Source: Limnohabitans sp. | GTDB lineage: Bacteria > Pseudomonadota > Gammaproteobacteria > Burkholderiales > Burkholderiaceae_C | Assembly (NCBI GenBank): GCA_021731425.1 | Contig: JAKFXJ010000304.1 | Coordinates: 1 to 5,352, forward strand | Reading direction: 5' to 3' | Length of the DNA stretch: 5,352 nt | In this document: positions 1-5,352 of the stretch, piece after piece | Numbering within the stretch: position 1 is the stretch's first letter | How the letters are laid out: every line of letters begins with the position of its first letter | Notes under the pieces: generated by a model | What the model saw: only the letters and a program-made list of their open reading frames with translations | The model's database searches: none | Told to the model about the DNA's origin: nothing | Position numbers and translations under genes: made by a program

Positions 1-915
1 CCCGCCCTTGAGCGCCAGCATGCTGCGGGCCTCATCGGGTGTGGCGATCTCGAGGTTCAGGGCTTCGAGCACGGTGCGGATGCGCTGGACCTGCTGAGCG
101 CTGGACTCGGCCAATTTTCCAGGGCCGATCCACAGCGAGTCTTCTAGCCCCACGCGCACGTTCGAGCCCATGGCCGCACCAATGCTGGCCAGCGCAATCT
201 GGCCTTTGCCTGCGCCCAGAATCGACCACTGGTAATCGTTGCCAAACAAGCGGTCGGCCGTGCGGCGCATGTGCACAAGGTCTTCGGGGTGCGGGCCAAT
301 GCCGCCCAAAATCCCAAACACCGATTGCACGAACAAAGGCCCCGTGACCAAGCCGCGATCGCGGAAATGCGCCAGGTTGTACAGGTGGCTGATGTCGTAA
401 CACTCGAACTCAAAACGCGTACCGTTTTCGGTGCCCAGGCGCAAAATGGTTTCGATGTCCTTGTAGGTGTTCTTGAACACCAGGTCGCGGCTTTTCTCCA
501 GGTGCTCACGCTCCCATTCATGCTCAAAATTTTTGAATCGGTCCAGCATGGGGAACAAACCAAAATTCATCGAGCCCATGTTGAGCGAGGCCACCTCGGG
601 CTTGAAAGTCAGGGCCGGTTGCATGCGCTCATGCACCGTCATGTGCGGGCTGCCGCCTGTGGTCAAGTTGATGACGGCGTTGGTCTTGGCTTTGATCTTT
701 TGCAAAAACGGCACGAAAAACGACGGGTCTTGTGTGGGGCGGCCGTCGGCCGGGTCGCGGGCATGCAAATGCAAAATGGCCGCACCCGCCTCGGCGGCGG
801 CAATGGCTGCATCGGCGATCTCGTCGGCGGTCACCGGCAAATGCGGCGACATGCTGGGCGTGTGGATGGCTCCCGTGGGGGCGCAGGTGATGATGACTTT
901 GCGGGCTTTGCTCAT
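1..915 (-). CDS. Beta-keto acid cleavage enzyme (BKACE / DUF849, Kce family), 3' end cut by window
   Basis: Minus-strand translation from the ATG at 915 is open for 305 codons to the left edge with no stop, so the C-terminus is missing; family members usually run about 270-315 residues, so only a few residues should be lost. Seen: N-terminal strand with TCAPTGA (10-16), zinc-ligand motif HLHARDP (49-55) followed by DGRPTQD (57-63), LTTGGS (84-89), ASLNMGSMNFG (109-119), FECYD (170-174), and RVGLEDS (254-260). In characterised Kce the metal is held by two His and one Glu, with nearby Arg and Asp assisting; H49, H51, E258, R254 and D259 fit this pattern. Family chemistry is a retro-Claisen transfer between a beta-keto acid and acetyl-CoA, giving acetoacetate and a new CoA ester, presumably in the cytoplasm. 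Substrates differ between subgroups (3-keto-5-aminohexanoate, dehydrocarnitine and others) and cannot be assigned here. The start is supported by GGAGA at 922-926, six bases upstream. The gene is divergent from amn. Family assignment is very secure; substrate is unknown. Confidence 0.95.
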   Translation of the reverse strand, partial: MSKARKVIITCAPTGAIHTPSMSPHLPVTADEIADAAIAAAEAGAAILHLHARDPADGRPTQDPSFFVPFLQKIKAKTNAVINLTTGGSPHMTVHERMQPALTFKPEVASLNMGSMNFGLFPMLDRFKNFEHEWEREHLEKSRDLVFKNTYKDIETILRLGTENGTRFEFECYDISHLYNLAHFRDRGLVTGPLFVQSVFGILGGIGPHPEDLVHMRRTADRLFGNDYQWSILGAGKGQIALASIGAAMGSNVRVGLEDSLWIGPGKLAESSAQQVQRIRTVLEALNLEIATPDEARSMLALKGG

Positions 916-1016
916 GAACCGTCTCCAGAAAAAAATGGCCCAGCCACTGCGGACTGGGTCTGGGCCACAGCATGCCCGTCCCGCAAGAATGACGGGGTCA
1001 CCAAGGCAACAAGCAT
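912..1016 (-). CDS. Possible 34-codon leader ORF overlapping the BKACE start
   Basis: On the minus strand an ATG at 1016-1014 opens a frame of 34 codons that begins MLVALVTPSFLRDGH and ends in TGA at 914-912. The stop shares bases with the BKACE ATG (915-913) as ATGA, the usual geometry of translational coupling. AGGG at 1021-1024 lies four bases upstream of the ATG and could serve as a ribosome binding site. The frame runs through both hairpins of the leader, so a translating ribosome would melt the terminator-like stem. There is no run of one amino acid as in classic amino-acid attenuators, and I recognise no homologue. Short open frames are common by chance in DNA of this composition, so this remains a candidate only. 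Confidence 0.3.
   Translation of the reverse strand: MLVALVTPSFLRDGHAVAQTQSAVAGPFFSGDGS
929..967 (-). terminator. Terminator-like hairpin with T7 tract just before the BKACE ribosome binding site
   Basis: Read on the minus strand, TGGCCCAG (967-960) and CTGGGCCA (943-936) form a perfect 8-bp stem around a 16-base loop, followed at once by seven T (935-929). An inner copy of CCCAG in the loop (958-954) can pair with the same CTGGG, giving a shorter alternative hairpin. The T tract ends 13 bases before the BKACE ATG and just before its GGAGA. The plus-strand reading has no T tract, so the element acts leftward if it works. No leftward gene lies upstream that would need ending here (amn runs the other way). 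It is therefore either an attenuator for BKACE or a relic of an earlier arrangement. Confidence 0.55.
975..996 (-). promoter_or_regulatory. Second hairpin in the BKACE leader
   Basis: CCCGTC at 975-980 and GACGGG at 991-996 are perfect 6-bp complements around a 10-base loop. On the minus strand this hairpin lies upstream of the terminator-like stem. The minus-strand bases TGCGGGAC (985-978), which include part of its 3' arm, can instead pair with GTCCGCA (954-948) in the loop of the terminator stem, with one bulged G. That pairing would compete with both hairpins. The shape also faintly resembles the short GC-rich palindromic repeats scattered in many betaproteobacteria, so a repeat origin is possible. 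No convincing sigma-70 promoter was seen for either direction in 916-1082. Confidence 0.35.
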
Positions 1017-1082
1017 GCAGCCCTGTCACACCCAGGCCGCGCGATTGCAGCAAAATGGCCAGACACACTGTCCAGGAATCCC

Positions 1083-2579
1083 ATGCAGCACTTGCCGCCC
1101 TTCATCGCCCCTTCCGAACACCACGATGCCGACAGCGCCTTGGCGCAAATTCAGCACATCTACCAGCACAGCGTGAACCACCTGCGCCAAGCCATGCGCG
1201 AGTTTGTGGCGGGTGCCGACATGACAGACAACCGGGTGCGGGCGTTTTACCCCTTTGTTCGGGTGCAGGTCAGCAGCGCCAGCCGCAAAACCGCGGGGCT
1301 GGACAGCCGCCTGAGCTACGGCTTTGTGGCCGAGCCTGGCCGCTTTGAAACCACATTGACACGGCCCGACCTGTTCGCTTTTTACATCCGCCAGCAACTG
1401 GCGTTGCTGCTCAAAAACCACGGCGTGAGCCTGCAGGTGGGCACCAGCAACCAGCCAATTCCGATTCACTTTTCTTTCGCAGATGACGAGCACATGGAAG
1501 GCAGCCTGAGCCCCGAGCGCCAAGCCCTGATGCGCGAGGTGTTTGACCTGCCCGACCTGGCCGCCATGGACGACGGCATCGCCAACGGCACACACGAGCC
1601 CGCCGCCTCCGAAGCGCGGCCGCTGTCGCTCTTCACCGCGCCCCGCATCGACTATTCGCTGCAACGCCTGCGCCACTACACCGGCACCTCACCGCGCTGG
1701 TTTCAGAACTACGTGCTGTTCACCAATTACCAGTTCTACATCGACGAGTTCATCGCCCTGGGCCACGCCGAAATGCAAAACCCGGACAGCGAATACATCG
1801 CCTTTGTCGAGCCTGGCAACTTGGTCACGCGCCGTGTGGGCCTGGCACCTGAGGACGTGGACGCGCTGGGCCAAACCCCGCCGCGCCTGCCGCAAATGCC
1901 CGGCTACCACTTGGTGCGCAAGGGCCACAGCGGCATCACCATGGTCAACATCGGCGTGGGCCCGGCCAATGCCAAAACCATCACCGACCACATCGCCGTG
2001 CTGCGGCCACACGCCTGGCTGATGCTGGGCCACTGCGCGGGCCTGCGCACCACGCAGCTGCTGGGCGACTACGTGCTGGCCCACGCTTATGTGCGCGAAG
2101 ACCATGTGCTGGACGAGGAACTGCCGCTGTGGGTGCCCATCCCGGCGCTGGCCGAGATTCAAGTGGCGCTGGAGCGTGCGGTGTCCGAGGTCACGGGTTG
2201 TCATGGCGCGGACCTCAAACGCCTCATGCGCACCGGCACCGTGGCCAGCACCGACAACCGAAATTGGGAGCTGCTGCCGGACAACAAACCGCAGCGGCGC
2301 TTCAGCCAAAGTCGCGCTGTGGCCCTCGACATGGAAAGCGCCACCATTGCGGCCAACGGTTTTCGCTTTCGGGTGCCTTATGGCACGCTGCTGTGCGTGA
2401 GCGACAAACCCCTGCACGGCGAGATCAAACTGCCCGGCATGGCCAACCACTTTTACCGCGAGCGGGTGAACCAGCACCTGCAAATCGGCATCCGCGCCGT
2501 GACCTTGCTGCGCGACGCTGGCCCCGAGCAACTGCACAGCCGCAAACTGCGCAGCTTTGCCGAAGTGGCTTTTCAGTAA
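1083..2579 (+). CDS. amn: AMP nucleosidase
   Basis: The 498-residue product matches Amn (E. coli about 484). The enzyme (EC 3.2.2.4) hydrolyses AMP to adenine and ribose 5-phosphate in the cytoplasm, linking adenylate level to purine salvage. The N-terminal Amn domain carries DSRLSYGFV (74-82), ETTLTRPDLFA (89-99), QVGTSNQPIPIHFSF (118-132) and DDGIANGT (163-170), followed by DYSLQRLRHYTGT (190-202). The C-terminal half is the nucleoside phosphorylase-type catalytic domain: GHCAGLR (316-322), DYVLAHAYVRED (329-340), ALDMESATIAANG (414-426, with the conserved MES) and LCVSDKPLHGE (437-447). D441 in that last segment probably corresponds to the conserved catalytic Asp near 428 of E. coli Amn. 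The ATG at 1083 is supported by AGGA at 1074-1077, five bases away. The E. coli enzyme is allosterically controlled by ATP and phosphate; that is family knowledge, not visible here. The gene leads a probable two-gene unit with the downstream lipid kinase-type gene. Confidence 0.97.
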   Translation: MQHLPPFIAPSEHHDADSALAQIQHIYQHSVNHLRQAMREFVAGADMTDNRVRAFYPFVRVQVSSASRKTAGLDSRLSYGFVAEPGRFETTLTRPDLFAFYIRQQLALLLKNHGVSLQVGTSNQPIPIHFSFADDEHMEGSLSPERQALMREVFDLPDLAAMDDGIANGTHEPAASEARPLSLFTAPRIDYSLQRLRHYTGTSPRWFQNYVLFTNYQFYIDEFIALGHAEMQNPDSEYIAFVEPGNLVTRRVGLAPEDVDALGQTPPRLPQMPGYHLVRKGHSGITMVNIGVGPANAKTITDHIAVLRPHAWLMLGHCAGLRTTQLLGDYVLAHAYVREDHVLDEELPLWVPIPALAEIQVALERAVSEVTGCHGADLKRLMRTGTVASTDNRNWELLPDNKPQRRFSQSRAVALDMESATIAANGFRFRVPYGTLLCVSDKPLHGEIKLPGMANHFYRERVNQHLQIGIRAVTLLRDAGPEQLHSRKLRSFAEVAFQ

Positions 2580-2591
2580 GCCCGCCCCGCC

Positions 2592-3491
2592 ATGGCCTTG
2601 GTCCTGCTCAACCCCCATGCACAAGGCGGCCGCGCTGCGCGACGCATTCCGGCCCTGCAGGCATGGCTGACAGCGCATGCGCCGAATACACAACTGGCTG
2701 CCCCCGAAGCCTTGAGCGACAGTGTGGCCCTGCTGCAGTCGCTGCCCGAAGGCAGCCGCGTGGTGGTGGTGGGTGGTGACGGCACACTCAACCGCTGGCT
2801 GCCCATGCTGCTGGCGCGGCGACTCACCGTGGGCCTGGTGCCCATGGGCAGTGGCAACGACAGTGCCCGCGCCTGGGGTGTGGATGGCCTGCCTTGGGCA
2901 CAAGCCTTGACGCTGGCGTTGCAAGGACCTGCGCAAGCCATCGACACCGGCCTGGCCCACTGGTGCGATCTGCAAGGCCAAACGCACGAGAGCCCTTTCC
3001 TGTCGAGCCTGACGGCCGGTTTTGACTCGGCCGTTGGGTTGCGTGCGCTGAATGGACCGAGCTGGCTGCGTGGCTTACCCCGCTACCTGTGGGCCACGTT
3101 GCACGAGCTGATCCACCTGCGCCACTGGGACCTGACGCTGCACAGCGATGGTCATTTCAAACACCAAGGTGCTTGCCTCTTTGCCTCCAGCCTGAACACA
3201 CCGACCTTCGGTTCGGGCATGCCGGCTGTGCCCCACGCGCAACTGGCCGATGGCCAGCTCAACGCCCTGTTGGCGGGCACCTTTGGCCGACTGGGAGCCC
3301 TGCTCATGCTGCCCCGTCTGTTGATCGGCCAACACCTTGGTCACCCGCGCATCGGCTGTTGGGCCTATCGCCAACTGGACATCGCCTGCACACAGGGCGT
3401 TCCTCTAGCCGCCGATGGAGAATACTTGGGTGAAGCCCAGCATGTGCGCATCCACTGCCAGGCGGCCAGCTTGCTGGTGGTGCGGCGGTGA
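2592..3491 (+). CDS. Diacylglycerol kinase catalytic-domain protein (YegS/BmrU-like lipid kinase)
   Basis: The 299-residue product has the DAGK_cat fold signature and the same length class as E. coli YegS (about 299). Seen: NPHAQGG near the N-terminus (7-13), nucleotide-binding GGDGTLN (61-67), PMGSGNDSAR (84-93), AGFDSAVGLRA (142-152), a late core segment NTPTFGSGM...ADG (202-221), and the C-terminal DGEYLG (275-280). Family members phosphorylate a lipid hydroxyl (diacylglycerol, phosphatidylglycerol, undecaprenol or similar) with ATP at the inner membrane surface. The substrate cannot be read from sequence. There is no signal peptide or clear transmembrane segment. The start is fixed because amn's TAA (2577-2579) lies in the same frame and only four codons (GCC CGC CCC GCC) separate it from this ATG. 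No Shine-Dalgarno sequence is visible, so translation probably depends on ribosomes finishing amn. Family secure; specific function open. Confidence 0.9.
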   Translation: MALVLLNPHAQGGRAARRIPALQAWLTAHAPNTQLAAPEALSDSVALLQSLPEGSRVVVVGGDGTLNRWLPMLLARRLTVGLVPMGSGNDSARAWGVDGLPWAQALTLALQGPAQAIDTGLAHWCDLQGQTHESPFLSSLTAGFDSAVGLRALNGPSWLRGLPRYLWATLHELIHLRHWDLTLHSDGHFKHQGACLFASSLNTPTFGSGMPAVPHAQLADGQLNALLAGTFGRLGALLMLPRLLIGQHLGHPRIGCWAYRQLDIACTQGVPLAADGEYLGEAQHVRIHCQAASLLVVRR

Positions 3492-3535
3492 CCCAAGCCG
3501 CCTGCCATCGTGGTTCACACCCGATTTGGCGTTCT

Positions 3536-3564
3536 GTGTCACAGTTCGCGCATTGACTTAGAAA
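3536..3564 (+). promoter_or_regulatory. Weak candidate sigma-70 promoter before gshB
   Basis: GTGTCA (3536-3541) and TAGAAA (3559-3564) each match four of six consensus bases and are 17 bases apart. Transcription would begin near 3571, only about five bases before the gshB ATG, giving an almost leaderless message. This fits the lack of a Shine-Dalgarno sequence before gshB, but the match is weak and could be chance. Nothing else convincing was seen in the 84-bp gap 3492-3575. Confidence 0.2.
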
Positions 3565-3575
3565 TCTGACTGCTC

Positions 3576-4517
3576 ATGAAAATACTGTTTGTTGCCGACC
3601 CGCTCGAATCCTTCAAAATTTACAAAGACACCACCTTCGCCATGATGCGCGAGGCGCAAAAACGTGGACACCAAGTGGTGGCCTGCCAGATGACCGATGT
3701 GCGCTGGCAGCATGGCGAGGCCGTATCGGCCCAAGTTCGCCACATCACACTCACCGGGCAGCCAGACACGTGGTTCACCGAGACTTCGACGAGCCGCGCC
3801 AACCTCAAAGACTTTGGCACGGTCATCATGCGCACCGACCCACCCTTTGACAGCGAATACTTCTACGCCACGCACCTGCTGAGCCAGGCCGAGCGGGAAG
3901 GTGCCAAGGTCTTCAACAGCCCGGCCGCGCTGCGCAACCATCCCGAGAAACTGGCCATTCTGGAGTTCCCGCAGTTCATCGCGCCGACCTTGGTCACGCG
4001 CAGCGAGTATGACATCCGCGCCTTCCACGCCGAGCATGGCACCATCATCTTGAAACCCCTGGACGGCATGGGCGGCACGGGCATCTTCAAGGTGGGTGCC
4101 GACGGCCTGAACCTGGGTGTGATCATCGAAACCCTGAACCGGGGCGGTTCACAAACCGTGATGGTGCAAAAGTTTTTGCCCGGCATCGCACAAGGCGACA
4201 AGCGCGTTCTCTTGATCGGCGGCAAGCCCGTGCCCTTTTGCCTGGCGCGTATCCCCCAAGGCAGCGAAGTGCGCGGCAACTTGGCCGCTGGTGGCAAGGG
4301 CGTGGCCCAACCGATTTCGGCGCGTGACCGCGAAATCGCTGAAACGCTGGGCCCAATCCTCTTCGCACGCGGTCTGATGCTGGTGGGTCTGGACATCATT
4401 GGCGAAAGCCTCACCGAGATCAACGTGACCAGCCCCACCTGCTTTCAGGAAATCACCGACCAAATGGGCTGTGATGTGGCGGCGCTGTTTTGGGACGCGG
4501 TGGAAGCGGCGCTGTAA
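3576..4517 (+). CDS. gshB: Glutathione synthetase
   Basis: The 313-residue product (E. coli 316) catalyses ATP-dependent joining of gamma-glutamylcysteine and glycine to give glutathione (EC 6.3.2.3), the second step of glutathione synthesis in the cytoplasm. Seen: N-terminal domain MKILFVADPLESFKIYKD (1-18), IMRTDPPFDSEY (84-95), NHPEKLAILEFPQF (121-134), then the ATP-grasp domain with ILKPLDGMGGTGIF (158-171, ATP-binding lysine and glycine-rich loop), VMVQKFLP (195-202), GDKRVLLI (207-214), RGNLAAGGKG (233-242) and GLDIIGESLTEINVTSPT (271-288). D273, E281 and N283 fit the magnesium ligands of the E. coli enzyme. All key positions are present. The ATG at 3576 gives the conserved N-terminus, although no good Shine-Dalgarno sequence precedes it. 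Unlike many Burkholderiales, no gshA lies directly upstream and no PTS genes follow; neighbours are a lipid kinase-type gene and a convergent amidotransferase. Assignment is very secure. Confidence 0.98.
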   Translation: MKILFVADPLESFKIYKDTTFAMMREAQKRGHQVVACQMTDVRWQHGEAVSAQVRHITLTGQPDTWFTETSTSRANLKDFGTVIMRTDPPFDSEYFYATHLLSQAEREGAKVFNSPAALRNHPEKLAILEFPQFIAPTLVTRSEYDIRAFHAEHGTIILKPLDGMGGTGIFKVGADGLNLGVIIETLNRGGSQTVMVQKFLPGIAQGDKRVLLIGGKPVPFCLARIPQGSEVRGNLAAGGKGVAQPISARDREIAETLGPILFARGLMLVGLDIIGESLTEINVTSPTCFQEITDQMGCDVAALFWDAVEAAL

Positions 4518-4556
4518 AAGCTCAACCCACAGCTTGAACCCCCGCTACGGGTTCAG
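4518..4556. terminator. Hairpins between convergent genes; possible weak two-way terminator
   Basis: Two small inverted repeats sit between the gshB stop and the amidotransferase end. AAGCT (4518-4522) pairs with AGCTT (4531-4535) around eight bases. TGAACCC (4535-4541) pairs with GGGTTCA (4549-4555) around seven bases. The TAG stop of the leftward gene (4547-4545) lies in the loop of the second. Neither stem is followed by a real T tract in either direction (only a few T leftward after the first), so classical intrinsic termination is weak. The position between two converging genes is the main support. Confidence 0.35.
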
Positions 4557-5309
4557 GTCACCACCCACAAAGGTGTACAAGCGACCGAGCTCAAAAGTCA
4601 CCCAAGCCTCATCGGTGGTCAAAGGCGCGGTCACCACCACCGCCACCCGGTCGGTCTCGCGGGTGTGGTCGGCAAAGTTCACACTCAGGTCCTCGTCGCT
4701 CAAAGTCGCTTGTGTGAAGGGATGCTTGCGCAGCACATAGTGCAAGTTCGTACTGGCATGCGCCCACAAGGCTTGGCCGTTGGACAACAAGAAATTGAAG
4801 GTGCCAAAGCGGGCGATCTGCGGCACCAGTTCGCGCAGGGTCAAGGACAGCTCTTGCACGCTGGGCACACTGGCGTGCGACTTGGCCAGCTCTTGCATGA
4901 GCCAGCAAAACGCCCGCTCGCTGTCGGTCTGACCCACGGGCTTGAAGTTGCCGTGCAGGCGCGGCGCGTAGTCCACCAAATTGCCGTTGTGTGCAAACAC
5001 CCAGTAGCGGCCCCACAACTCGCGCACAAAGGGGTGGCAGTTTTCCAGGCTCACTTCGCCCTGGGTGGCTTTGCGGATGTGGGCGATGACGTTCTGGCTT
5101 TGGATTGGGTAGCGGCGGATCAGGTCGGCAATCGGTGAGGTGCTGGCGCTTTGGTGGTCCACAAAGTGGCGCACACCCTGCCCTTCAAAAAAGGCAATGC
5201 CCCAACCGTCGCCGTGGTGGTCGGTGATGCCACCGCGCTGCGCGAAACCGCTGAAGCTGAAGGTCACATCGGTGGGGGTGTTGCAGTTCATGCCGAGCAG
5301 TTGGCACAT
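4545..5309 (-). CDS. yafJ: Class II glutamine amidotransferase, YafJ type
   Basis: The 254-residue product matches E. coli YafJ in length (about 255) and along its whole sequence as I remember it. It is an Ntn-hydrolase with the N-terminal nucleophile Cys2, exposed after removal of Met1 (MCQLLGMNCNTPTDV). Glutaminase-domain motifs follow in order: QRGG (24-27), HHGDGWGIAF (31-40), HIRKAT (77-82, Arg for the glutamine carboxylate), ENCHPF (89-94), FAHNG (105-109) and GQTDSERAFCWLM (126-138, Asp129 for the amino group). There is no attached synthase domain, so it is a stand-alone hydrolase or a subunit for an unknown partner. Related folds include EgtC (cleaves a gamma-glutamyl ergothioneine precursor) and yeast Dug3 (glutathione breakdown). 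The true substrate of YafJ proteins is, to my knowledge, not settled. The start follows the stop of an upstream same-strand frame by one codon; purines AAGAAAGA (5323-5316) could be a weak ribosome binding site. Converges on gshB. Confidence 0.9.
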   Translation of the reverse strand: MCQLLGMNCNTPTDVTFSFSGFAQRGGITDHHGDGWGIAFFEGQGVRHFVDHQSASTSPIADLIRRYPIQSQNVIAHIRKATQGEVSLENCHPFVRELWGRYWVFAHNGNLVDYAPRLHGNFKPVGQTDSERAFCWLMQELAKSHASVPSVQELSLTLRELVPQIARFGTFNFLLSNGQALWAHASTNLHYVLRKHPFTQATLSDEDLSVNFADHTRETDRVAVVVTAPLTTDEAWVTFELGRLYTFVGGDLNP

Positions 5310-5312
5310 GGT

Positions 5313-5352
5313 TCAGTCTTTCTTAGAAGGCGCTTGCGAATCACCCATTTTC
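5313..5352 (-). CDS. C-terminal tail of an upstream leftward gene (or tiny ORF), cut by window
   Basis: On the minus strand the frame entering from the right edge reads KMGDSQAPSKKD and stops at TGA (5315-5313). The next codon is ACC and the one after is the ATG of the amidotransferase, in the same frame. The charged, hydrophilic sequence is typical of a protein C-terminus. The tight spacing suggests an operon with coupled translation. An ATG at 5348 also lies inside it, so an 11-codon ORF cannot be excluded. Only about 13 codons are visible, so no product can be named. Confidence 0.5.
   Translation of the reverse strand, partial: KMGDSQAPSKKD

Noticed and set aside
969..1018. Two copies of AGCATGC (969-975 and 1012-1018), 43 bp apart, as paired operator sites
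   Set aside because: GCATGC also occurs inside the BKACE gene and is common in such DNA. No longer shared flanks are seen and no regulator gene is in the window.
1045..1073. TTGCAG followed 17 bases later by CTGTCC as an amn promoter
   Set aside because: The -10 match is too poor to support a call.
271..1348. Long plus-strand open frames antisense to the BKACE gene and its leader
   Set aside because: They are opposite a gene with full family motifs, have low-complexity GC-driven composition and no recognisable domains, and lack good ribosome binding sites.
1689..2987. A 432-codon minus-strand open frame across amn and the lipid kinase-type gene
   Set aside because: It spans two well-supported plus-strand genes and their junction, is rich in His, Gln, Ala and Gly as expected from complementing these codons, and has no known motif.
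3553..3558. TTGACT as a -35 box for gshB
   Set aside because: A -10 box at proper spacing would fall on or after the ATG, so transcription would start inside the conserved N-terminal coding region.
1..5352. CRISPR arrays, tRNA or rRNA genes, insertion sequences, attachment sites
   Set aside because: No spaced direct repeats, cloverleaf-like segments, transposase motifs or terminal inverted repeats were found on reading both strands.

Overview
The window looks like chromosomal DNA of a betaproteobacterium, probably Burkholderiales and Comamonadaceae-like. This rests on high GC (roughly 60-65% by eye), dense gene packing, and proteins close in sequence and length to betaproteobacterial GshB and Amn as I remember them. 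It is an inference from remembered sequences, not a database search. No tRNA, rRNA, CRISPR array, insertion sequence or phage gene was seen. Base and codon use look uniform, so nothing suggests recent transfer.

Left part (1-1082): a leftward gene, cut by the window's left edge, encodes a beta-keto acid cleavage enzyme (BKACE, DUF849, Kce family). This gene was found by translating the minus strand directly. The 167-bp divergent gap to the next gene is the most interesting non-coding stretch. On the leftward strand it carries a terminator-like hairpin with seven T, ending just before the BKACE ribosome binding site. It also carries a second hairpin upstream, a bulged alternative pairing linking the two, and a possible 34-codon leader ORF whose TGA overlaps the BKACE ATG (ATGA). 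Together these resemble an attenuated leader, but this is a hypothesis.

Middle (1083-3491): amn (AMP nucleosidase, purine salvage) is followed after 12 bp, in the same frame, by a lipid kinase-type gene with a diacylglycerol kinase catalytic domain. The kinase gene has no visible Shine-Dalgarno sequence and is probably translationally coupled to amn.

Right part (3576-5352): gshB (glutathione synthetase) points rightward and converges, 27 bp apart, on a leftward YafJ-type class II glutamine amidotransferase. Small hairpins lie between them, one of which contains the amidotransferase stop codon. The amidotransferase begins one codon after the stop of another leftward reading frame that enters from the right edge, so it is probably the distal gene of an operon.

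The complete genes are mostly core metabolism (purine salvage, lipid phosphorylation, glutathione synthesis). No obvious new multi-gene system is present. The points worth a second look are the BKACE leader, the absence of gshA next to gshB, and the pairing of gshB with an amidotransferase whose fold relatives cleave gamma-glutamyl thiols.
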